DNA of 64,000 nucleotides, taken from positions 1 to 64,000 of the IMG/VR virus record IMGVR_UViG_3300017917_002434, one strand, 5' to 3'. Origin of the DNA: a virus. Position 1 is the stretch's first letter; the number at the start of each line of letters is the position of its first letter. Below are positions 1-4,851 of the stretch, one piece after another. Made by a program: the position numbers and the translations under genes. Below the pieces are notes generated by a model, which was not told where the DNA came from, searched no databases, and was given only the letters and a program-made list of their open reading frames with translations.

Positions 1-6
1 GATTTA

Positions 7-99
7 GGAAGGATGGCTGAGAGGCTGAAGGCAGCGGTTTGCTAAACCGTCGATCTCTGTAAAAGTGGTCCGAGGGTTCGAATCCCTCTCCTTCCACCA
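7..99 (+). tRNA. tRNA-Ser (GCU), CCA encoded
   Basis: The acceptor strands GGAAGGA (7-13) and TCCTTCC (89-95) pair perfectly and are followed by A and an encoded CCA (97-99). The anticodon arm is GCGGT-TTGCTAA-ACCGT, giving anticodon GCU. The T-loop TTCGAAT is standard, and the long variable arm is as expected for a serine tRNA. The following small gene begins 20 bases downstream. Confidence 0.95.
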
Positions 100-118
100 G
101 AATTTAAAAAGGAAACCT

Positions 119-292
119 ATGTTAAAACCCACAGCAAGTTATAGAATGACCAAACAATCAAAGAGACTTCTAGCCACGATTGTCGATCCGATTAAACGCG
201 GAGAATTCAAACAAAGTGCTATTCAGGCTGAACTAGCATCTGCTATTCAACCTAGAATCTCTAAAGGTAAGAGAGACTCTAAGGAGGAATAA
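119..292 (+). CDS. small conserved phage protein, function unknown (57 aa)
   Basis: A 57-residue basic protein that starts MLKPTASY and ends in a charged KRDSKEE tail. I chose the ATG at 119, preceded by AAAAAGGAAACC, because an earlier in-frame start would lie inside tRNA-Ser. It has no Cys, membrane segment or recognisable motif. Short lysine/arginine-rich proteins of this kind are common beside tRNA genes in T4-like marine phages; the family is only a general impression and no function is claimed. It heads a run of three small genes. Confidence 0.7.
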   Translation: MLKPTASYRMTKQSKRLLATIVDPIKRGEFKQSAIQAELASAIQPRISKGKRDSKEE

Positions 293-293
293 C

Positions 294-479
294 ATGGCAG
301 GTAAAGGTTCTAGACCTCGTCCTTTTAGTGTTGATCAAAAAACGTTTGATGCTAATTGGGACAATATTTTTAATAAAAATAAAAAAACCGATGCTGAAAA
401 ATTTGACGAAGCGATAATGAAAGACGAATACTACGATTTAGATAAGGAAGATAAAAATGCAGATCAAAGCGGTTGCTGA
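294..479 (+). CDS. small phage protein, function unknown (61 aa)
   Basis: A 61-residue polar protein with a basic, Pro/Arg-containing start (MAGKGSRPRPFSVDQ) and an acidic second half (DEYYDLDKEDKN). It lies directly after the preceding gene, with AAGGAGG just upstream of the ATG as a strong ribosome binding site. Its 3' end overlaps the next gene by 23 bases. No domain is recognised, and the composition suggests a partly disordered protein. The FSVDQKTFDANWDNIF segment looks like the only part likely to fold. Confidence 0.7.
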   Translation: MAGKGSRPRPFSVDQKTFDANWDNIFNKNKKTDAEKFDEAIMKDEYYDLDKEDKNADQSGC

Positions 480-627
480 AAATGAAGAATTTGGTAAATG
501 TGGATGCGGTCGGTCTCCGACAGGTAAATGTATCGGCTGGCACGGTCTAAGCGAAGAGCAGTTTCGTGAAGAACTAGCTATTTACGAAGCCGATCTTTTA
601 AAAAGTTTTGACGAAGATAAAAATTAA
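457..627 (+). CDS. 56-aa protein with CDGSH-like Cys3-His motif
   Basis: A 56-residue reading frame overlapping the end of the previous gene by 23 bases. It carries C15-x-C17-x2-S20-x4-C25-x-G27-x-H29 (GKCGCGRSPTGKCIGWH). This closely follows the CDGSH iron-sulfur motif C-x-C-x2-[ST]-x3-P-x-C-D-G-x-H, but is one residue shorter between Ser and the third Cys and lacks the Asp. Such a motif could hold a 2Fe-2S cluster or a zinc ion; neither is proven. The helical acidic C-terminus (EEQFREELAIYEADLLKSF) may mediate dimerisation. A strong promoter begins 16 bases after its stop codon, so it probably ends its operon. Confidence 0.65.
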   Translation: MQIKAVAENEEFGKCGCGRSPTGKCIGWHGLSEEQFREELAIYEADLLKSFDEDKN

Positions 628-642
628 CTTTGCCAAAATACG

Positions 643-670
643 TTGACAAATTCGTAAAAGACTGTATAAT
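643..670 (+). promoter_or_regulatory. sigma70-type promoter for the downstream structured RNA
   Basis: Perfect -35 TTGACA (643-648), a 16-base spacer and perfect -10 TATAAT (665-670). Transcription should start at about 677, exactly where a 9-bp hairpin begins. No protein gene follows for almost 300 bases. Confidence 0.8.
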
Positions 671-676
671 TGTTTT

Positions 677-922
677 GTTGAGTTAGAAATAACTCAACCG
701 GTGAAGCGAAAGGTAGATGAGGGTAGACGCTTGTATGGCTCTATGCCGTACAGACTAATTCTGGCAAAGACGCTTGAAACGTCTCCGTGCTTGAGTGTAC
801 CGATTCAAATATCTTTAACTAGACTGTCAGTTGCTGATCGGAAATATTCAGGCCTCTGTAGCCTGTCTATTGCACGTTGCCTAGGATCTAACTGATCCGT
901 TGTCAATTGTCCGGTCTATTAC
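677..922 (+). ncRNA. candidate structured non-coding RNA, family unknown
   Basis: About 250 bases between two sigma70 promoters with no supported protein gene. It opens with a perfect hairpin of GTTGAGTTA (677-685), a GAAA tetraloop and TAACTCAAC (690-698). Further stems visible by eye are TGTA-TGGC/GCC-G-TACA (732-752), AGACG-CTTGAAA-CGTCT (about 768-784), AGGC/GCCT around 850-865 and GGATC-TAACT-GATCC around 885-900. The promoter places the start of the transcript on the first hairpin. I could not match it to tmRNA, RNase P RNA, 6S RNA or a group I intron. The boundaries are approximate. Confidence 0.5.
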
Positions 923-951
923 TTGACCTTTCGTCGACCCGTCACTATAAT
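923..951 (+). promoter_or_regulatory. sigma70-type promoter of the omega-like gene
   Basis: -35 TTGACC (923-928), a 17-base spacer and -10 TATAAT (946-951). The predicted start near 958 lies only about 6 bases before the ATG at 964, so the mRNA would have almost no leader. The AAGGA at 953-957 would then fall upstream of the transcript. Confidence 0.75.
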
Positions 952-963
952 ATAAGGATAGAC

Positions 964-1191
964 ATGGCAAGGATAACTTCTCAAGAGGCAGCGAAAAAAT
1001 ACGGTGGACTATTTGATATGGTTCTAGGGGCCAGTCAACGGGCTAGAGAAATTAAGAATGGATCAATGCCTAAGATTAAAACAGATAATGGGCCTATAGT
1101 TACTGCTTTAAAAGAAATCGAACAAGGTCTTTATACTAAAGAAGATTATCTAAAAAAATTACCACGTAAAGAAAAAGGAAAATGGGAATGA
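964..1191 (+). CDS. rpoZ: RNA polymerase omega subunit homologue
   Basis: A 75-residue protein resembling the bacterial omega subunit. It begins MARITSQEAA and contains FDMVLGASQRAREIKNGS, which aligns with the omega core RFELVLLAAHRARQI, then DNGPIVTALKEIEQG, matching DNDKNPVVALREIA. Omega binds the beta-prime subunit and helps assemble and stabilise RNA polymerase, so a phage copy could replace the host subunit or mark phage-modified polymerase. The length is typical of short omegas. I chose the ATG at 964 because the promoter at 923-951 overlaps any earlier start. Its stop overlaps the next ATG (ATGA), implying co-expression with the following gene. Confidence 0.8.
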   Translation: MARITSQEAAKKYGGLFDMVLGASQRAREIKNGSMPKIKTDNGPIVTALKEIEQGLYTKEDYLKKLPRKEKGKWE

Positions 1192-1760
1192 ACATCACAC
1201 TGAGAAAAGCCAACGCTATCCAGAATTCTATTCTAGAAGCTATTAAAAACATCAAGATCGAAACTAAGATCGAAATCAACGAGTTTCAAACTCCTGAAAA
1301 GGCATTGACCGAAGCCAACGAACTACTGTTCGAAAATGATCGCCGTAGACAGCAACTGCTCGTAGCCTACTATAACATCAGAGGCCTTGTTGGTGCTGCC
1401 AATGCCCAAAGTGGAATCGATATCGCTCTTACCAAAGCTGCCTTTATGGATAAGAGAATCTCCCAACTCGAAGAACTGAATACCGGCGAAGTTCAAACTG
1501 ATCTAACAGTTATCGTTGGGAAACTAGATAAGATTAGAAACCGTAAGGAAGAAAGTCGTGCTAGTCTTTATGGTCGAGACGACACTGTATCTACATCTGT
1601 GTTTCACAAGGAACAACTAGATGGTATCAAAGCCGAGATCTTGAATCTCAAGAAACAGAAGCAAAAGATCAACGACGAAGTCCTTGAACTGAATATCAAG
1701 TCTGAAATTCCGTTGACTGATGAATTGATCAACATTCTTCAGTCAGAGAGTTTGATCTAA
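1188..1760 (+). CDS. conserved phage protein, coiled-coil, unknown function (190 aa)
   Basis: A 190-residue, mostly helical and highly charged protein starting MNITLRKANAIQNSI. Heptad-like stretches (KAEILNLKKQKQKINDEVLELNIKSEIPL near the C-terminus) suggest a coiled coil. The central RKEESRASLYGRDD segment is the most distinctive part. I recognise the general type from T4-like marine phages but no function is known to me. The ATG at 1188 overlaps the omega stop codon in an ATGA junction; an alternative ATG lies 6 bases upstream. It is translationally coupled to the omega-like gene. A structured non-coding region follows. Confidence 0.75.
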   Translation: MNITLRKANAIQNSILEAIKNIKIETKIEINEFQTPEKALTEANELLFENDRRRQQLLVAYYNIRGLVGAANAQSGIDIALTKAAFMDKRISQLEELNTGEVQTDLTVIVGKLDKIRNRKEESRASLYGRDDTVSTSVFHKEQLDGIKAEILNLKKQKQKINDEVLELNIKSEIPLTDELINILQSESLI

Positions 1761-1762
1761 AC

Positions 1763-2143
1763 AGACCCCAGGTTACACTTTTCCTATAAGAAAGTGGGCG
1801 ATTGTCGCAGCCATACTGACACGGTGTACACTGAACTACCGCAAGGCCCGCAGATCATGGGCGACTTGAGAAACTAGTGGGTAAGGTCCGCAGCCTGTGC
1901 CAGAAGAATAAATTGCGTGGACGGAGTAACAGCCCAGTCTAGGGCAGGGAGTAAGGGGCCTGTAGCTAGACACTTTTATTGATAGCACTCTACGGGAATC
2001 GTTTGTGGACGCACAGACTCATGAAGAATAGGGCCATCTTGCTCTTCTGACAAAACCGTGGGCAATGGCTTAGGAAGGGAAGCACCCGACTCCGAAATTC
2101 GCTCGGTCCTATAAGGCCTGAGTACTATCAATAAAAGTTCAGA
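1763..2143 (+). ncRNA. candidate structured non-coding RNA upstream of initiator tRNA
   Basis: About 380 bases with no supported reading frame and a visibly higher GC content than the flanking genes. The most striking element is a perfect 14-bp inverted repeat, ACTTTTATTGATAG (1972-1985) and CTATCAATAAAAGT (2125-2138), extended by four more pairs (ACTC/GAGT) after one mismatch. It encloses about 139 bases with further stems, such as GTTTGTG-GACG-CACAGAC and GAAGA/TCTTC. The 5' half holds CACTTT/AAAGTG, GCGA-TTG-TCGC and GCCC/GGGC hairpins. It ends five bases before the tRNA, so it may be released by tRNA processing. The family is not recognised. Confidence 0.5.
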
Positions 2144-2217
2144 CGCGGATTAGAGAAAAGGTATCTCGAGAGTCTCATAAGCTCTAGTTGGTGGTTCGAT
2201 TCCATCATCCGCAACCA
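2144..2217 (+). tRNA. initiator-type tRNA-Met (CAU), CCA encoded
   Basis: The acceptor strands CGCGGAT (2144-2150) and ATCCGCA (2207-2213) leave a C1:A72 mismatch, the hallmark of bacterial initiator tRNA. A73 and encoded CCA (2215-2217) follow. D-arm GAGA-AAAGGTA-TCTC, anticodon arm AGAGT-CTCATAA-GCTCT and T-arm GGTGG-TTCGATT-CCATC are all complete. The anticodon stem lacks the three G:C pairs (GGG/CCC) of cellular initiator tRNAs. The fMet assignment therefore rests on the C1:A72 mismatch. IF-1 is encoded 760 bases downstream. Confidence 0.85.
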
Positions 2218-2240
2218 AATTTCTAATTAAATATTATCAT

Positions 2241-2314
2241 GCGGGGTTCGTATAGTGGTAATACCTCAGCCTTCCAAGCTGATGCGGAGAGTTCGATTCT
2301 CTTACCCCGCTCCA
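2241..2314 (+). tRNA. tRNA-Gly (UCC), CCA encoded
   Basis: The acceptor GCGGGGT (2241-2247) pairs with ACCCCGC (2304-2310). The anticodon arm TCAGC-CTTCCAA-GCTGA gives anticodon UCC. The T-loop TTCGATT is standard and CCA is encoded at 2312-2314. It lies 23 bases after the initiator-type tRNA and is probably in the same transcript. Confidence 0.95.
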
Positions 2315-2365
2315 AACAACACGGCCTCTGTCAATGAGTTATAAACTTACACAGAGGTTTTTCAA

Positions 2366-2941
2366 ATGAAAGTAATAGATCAAAACAATTTATTTCGAAA
2401 ATACGATTTTAGTTCTGTGATATCTCCCGATGATAATACACAGGCTTGCGATACTATTAGAAATATCATTGAGAATGGTGGTTACTTTACTAATAGTCCT
2501 AAATATCAAACCAAAGAAAATCTGTTCTCTAGACCAGAACCTATCTGGTTAAAGTATAGGATGAGTTTTTTATTCTCTCTGTTCATGTACCTAGGCAGAG
2601 AAGTTAAGGTCTCGAACATGATGGCATGGTCATTTATGACTAACCTAGAGAGTGCCGAAGATCGCGAAAAACTATGGCACAATCACTGGCATCCTCAAAA
2701 CCCAGATGCTAGGATGATGAGCGGTGTATGGTATCTACACATCCCCGATGATGTAAAAGACCGAGATTACGCCGGAACAGAAATGGCACCAAACGGTGTC
2801 AGTGAAGATGGGAAATATTTCGTAAGACCTTCCGACTTCCATTGGTTGATATACCCTAGTAATCAATGGCACAGACCGGGTATAGTCCAAAGTCACCAAT
2901 ATCGATTCGTGCTGGCAGCAGATATCGAATATCAACTGTAA
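2366..2941 (+). CDS. Fe(II)/2-oxoglutarate-dependent oxygenase-like protein
   Basis: A 191-residue protein with the layout of the short phage 2OG-Fe(II) oxygenases. The centre reads HNHWHPQNPDARMMSGVWYL, supplying candidate iron-binding His residues. The end reads SNQWHRPGIVQSHQYRFVLAAD, with the distal His followed by the Arg that would bind the 2-oxoglutarate carboxylate. The SGVWYLHIP stretch recalls the SGVYYL element of the 2OG-FeII_Oxy_5 type. The substrate is unknown; phage members are often suggested to hydroxylate protein, nucleotide or sugar. It follows the tRNAs and precedes the promoter of the IF-1 gene. Confidence 0.7.
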   Translation: MKVIDQNNLFRKYDFSSVISPDDNTQACDTIRNIIENGGYFTNSPKYQTKENLFSRPEPIWLKYRMSFLFSLFMYLGREVKVSNMMAWSFMTNLESAEDREKLWHNHWHPQNPDARMMSGVWYLHIPDDVKDRDYAGTEMAPNGVSEDGKYFVRPSDFHWLIYPSNQWHRPGIVQSHQYRFVLAADIEYQL

Positions 2942-2944
2942 TAC

Positions 2945-2973
2945 TTGACAAGCATCTTTGTTGAGTATATAAT
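2945..2973 (+). promoter_or_regulatory. sigma70-type promoter giving a leaderless IF-1 mRNA
   Basis: Perfect -35 TTGACA (2945-2950), a 17-base spacer and perfect -10 TATAAT (2968-2973). With the usual 6-base distance, transcription starts at about 2980, which is the A of the IF-1 start codon. No Shine-Dalgarno sequence is present between the promoter and the gene. Confidence 0.85.
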
Positions 2974-2979
2974 ATATAA

Positions 2980-3198
2980 ATGTCAAAAGACGATCTAATT
3001 GAACTTACTGGTACAGTAGAAGAAGTACTTCCAGGTAGCATGTTTAGGGTTCGGGTTGAAAATATGCCCAATACTATAATCTGTTACACTGGCGGAAAAC
3101 TTAAACAACATAAAATCAAAATCATCCTTGGTGATCAAGTCAAGATAGAGCTCAGTGCCTATGACTTAACCAAGGGCCGTGTAACCTATCGTTTGTAA
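2980..3198 (+). CDS. infA: translation initiation factor IF-1
   Basis: A 72-residue protein with the exact length and pattern of bacterial IF-1. MSKDDLIELTGTVEEVLPG matches the IF-1 start (MAKEDNIEMQGTVLETLPN), MFRVRVEN matches MFRVELEN, and the end ELSAYDLTKGRVTYRL matches ELTPYDLSKGRIVFR. IF-1 is an OB-fold protein that occupies the ribosomal A site with IF-2 and IF-3 during initiator-tRNA selection. The gene starts immediately at the predicted transcription start, so its own mRNA appears leaderless. An initiator-type tRNA and an omega subunit are encoded within 2.1 kb upstream, suggesting a shared role in redirecting host gene expression. Confidence 0.93.
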   Translation: MSKDDLIELTGTVEEVLPGSMFRVRVENMPNTIICYTGGKLKQHKIKIILGDQVKIELSAYDLTKGRVTYRL

Positions 3199-3207
3199 GG
3201 AGTAGGT

Positions 3208-3792
3208 ATGAATACCAATCAACATTTGGCTCCGTGGATCCAAAATGTAAGCCTCTCCGATATTAGGAAAGGTTTTCACATTGATGCCGGATTTAATTCT
3301 ATGCTGATCCAAATCGTAGATCCGGACATAGAGTTCCCAGAGCCTAAACATCAGTTCCGTGAAACTCATCAGTTCCAGTTTCTGGATGTCGAAGAGAAAG
3401 ATGAGGTGTTAGAAGAATCTATGCGTTGTAGTCAAGAGCAAGCTGATGAACTTGTTAGATTGCTACAACACGCATTAGAACAACGAATGAACGTTGTAGT
3501 CCATTGTCATGCAGGTGTTTGTCGTTCGGGTGCTGTGGCAGAGGTTGGTGTGATGTTGGGCTTCCGCGATGCTGAGGCTTTTCGCTCACCTAACCTACTA
3601 GTCAAGCACAAGATGATGAAATGCCTAGGTTGGACCTATGATGAAAACGAGCCCCACACTATCAACGGCTATACCACTGAAACTGGCATCATAGTTCCGC
3701 CTAAGGCTGTGGATTATAGCAATGACAACGAAAAGGTCTTTACACTTGCGGCAGAACGTCGTGAGCGTAGACAGCGTGAAGGAGATATCTAA
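3208..3792 (+). CDS. protein tyrosine / dual-specificity phosphatase-like
   Basis: A 194-residue protein with the complete Cys-phosphatase loop H99-C100-HAGVC-R106-S107 (HCxxGxxRS). This signature defines the tyrosine and dual-specificity phosphatases: the Cys attacks the phosphate and the Arg binds it. An Asp-rich stretch upstream (FLDVEEKDE) could supply the general acid. The C-terminal 50 residues are charged. Start at 3208 is supported by AAGGAG 8 bases upstream. The gene follows infA by 9 bases and its stop overlaps the next ATG (TAATG), so infA, this gene and the next two form an operon. The target, host or phage protein, is unknown. Confidence 0.85.
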   Translation: MNTNQHLAPWIQNVSLSDIRKGFHIDAGFNSMLIQIVDPDIEFPEPKHQFRETHQFQFLDVEEKDEVLEESMRCSQEQADELVRLLQHALEQRMNVVVHCHAGVCRSGAVAEVGVMLGFRDAEAFRSPNLLVKHKMMKCLGWTYDENEPHTINGYTTETGIIVPPKAVDYSNDNEKVFTLAAERRERRQREGDI

Positions 3793-4199
3793 TGGAATAT
3801 CTCGTACAGGCAAGAAACAAAAGAACTAAAGAGTTTATAGAAGCAATATTGCCTTCGATGATTAAACAACTGAGACTAACGAATAGTAAAAAAGCTCTGT
3901 TCGTTAAAGTCAGTAAGAGTGATATCGAAGGCGATAATATGGGTCAGACTGCTTACATTCATGCCGTGGACGGAATAGTAGTTATAATTAATCCGCAGTC
4001 TAGAGAAAAGATGGGATTGACTCTAGCACATGAAATGGTACATGTTAAACAGATGGCCAAGGGAGTTTTGAAAACTTATAATGGAGTTTCTTATTGGAGA
4101 GGTAAGCGGGTTAACAAGAAAGTAAAATACCTCGATCAGCCTTGGGAAGTGGAAGCATTCTCAAAACAAGAATTAATTTTTCGTAGAGCTATAGAATGA
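3792..4199 (+). CDS. zinc metallopeptidase-like protein (HExxH)
   Basis: A 135-residue protein with the zincin motif H80-E81-M-V-H84 in LTLAHEMVHVKQMAKG. It is followed about 35 residues later by WEVEAFSKQE, where a Glu could be the third zinc ligand, as in gluzincins and SprT-like enzymes. No signal peptide or membrane segment is seen, so it should act in the cytoplasm or in the virion. The start overlaps the phosphatase stop by one base (TAATG). Small HExxH proteins of unknown substrate occur in many T4-like phages. Confidence 0.7.
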   Translation: MEYLVQARNKRTKEFIEAILPSMIKQLRLTNSKKALFVKVSKSDIEGDNMGQTAYIHAVDGIVVIINPQSREKMGLTLAHEMVHVKQMAKGVLKTYNGVSYWRGKRVNKKVKYLDQPWEVEAFSKQELIFRRAIE

Positions 4200-4211
4200 A
4201 AGGAGGGCATT

Positions 4212-4817
4212 ATGCCAAGTGTGTTTTTAGTATCGGACACGCACTTCGGACACGCTGGTGTGTGCCGATTTGTTCGTGACGATGGTTTTACAAAGTTACG
4301 TCCATGGGACGATCCCGAAGAAATGGACGAAGCGATGGTCAAGGCTTGGAACGAACGTGTCAAGCCCACAGACAAAGTCTATCATTTAGGTGACGTGGTT
4401 ATTAACCGTAAGGCATTAGCAACATTACGTAGATTAAATGGTGACAAGGTCTTGATCCGTGGTAATCACGATATTTTTCGTGATACAGAATACGGCCAAT
4501 ACTTTCGTGAATTACGTGCCTATCATGTAATGAACGGAATGATATTAAGTCACATCCCTGTCCACGAAGCATCATTAGGTCGTTTTGGTGTAAACATCCA
4601 CGGACACTTACACGCAAATCGTGTAAAGAAAGCTCGTGGTGTTGATGCTAGAACAGGTGCTGTATTATACGGAGATGAAATTGATCCTCGTTATCACTGC
4701 GTCTGCGTTGAACAAACGCCAGACTTTGCTCCAATACTTTTTGAAGATGTTATAAAGCGTATTCAAGAAGAAGGTGGTGAAGTTGGATTTAGGAACGGCA
4801 ACGGACCTACTATGTAG
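4212..4817 (+). CDS. calcineurin-like metallophosphoesterase
   Basis: A 201-residue protein with all metallophosphoesterase motifs in order: D-x-H (SDTHFGH, residues 8-14), GD (YHLGDV, near 60), GNHD (RGNHDIF), a later His (LSHIPVHE) and GHxH (HGHLHA). These residues bind two metal ions and cleave a phosphoester. The gene is preceded by AAAGGAGG, an excellent ribosome binding site, and is the last of the infA operon. A strong terminator follows 5 bases after the stop. The natural substrate cannot be told from the sequence. Confidence 0.88.
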   Translation: MPSVFLVSDTHFGHAGVCRFVRDDGFTKLRPWDDPEEMDEAMVKAWNERVKPTDKVYHLGDVVINRKALATLRRLNGDKVLIRGNHDIFRDTEYGQYFRELRAYHVMNGMILSHIPVHEASLGRFGVNIHGHLHANRVKKARGVDARTGAVLYGDEIDPRYHCVCVEQTPDFAPILFEDVIKRIQEEGGEVGFRNGNGPTM

Positions 4818-4821
4818 AATA

Positions 4822-4851
4822 AAATAGGGCTCTTCGGAGCCCTATTTTTTT
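4822..4851. terminator. bidirectional intrinsic terminator
   Basis: AAATAGGGCTC-TTCG-GAGCCCTATTT forms an 11-bp stem with a stable cUUCGg tetraloop, followed by a T run (to 4851) on the plus strand. The mirror strand has an A/T-rich tail (TTTTATT), so it can also end the minus-strand radical-SAM operon. It separates the infA operon from the metabolic island. Confidence 0.9.

Noticed and set aside
65-118. Upstream extension of the first small gene
   Set aside because: This would place the start inside tRNA-Ser. The ATG at 119 has its own ribosome binding site.
677-698. Hairpin with GAAA loop resembling a crRNA:tracrRNA or guide-RNA scaffold
   Set aside because: It is a single hairpin. There is no repeat-spacer array, no cas, IscB or TnpB gene in the window, and the resemblance is limited to the tetraloop.
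701-895. 64-residue reading frame in the structured region
   Set aside because: It has no ribosome binding site and no protein-like composition, and lies across predicted RNA stems.
1763-2143. Possible RNase P RNA, tmRNA or group I intron
   Set aside because: Fragments such as CCAGAAGAAT and AAATTGCG recall conserved motifs of RNase P RNA or group I introns. But the paired P4 strands, tag reading frame, tRNA halves or split exons that these families need are not found, and the nearby tRNA is intact.
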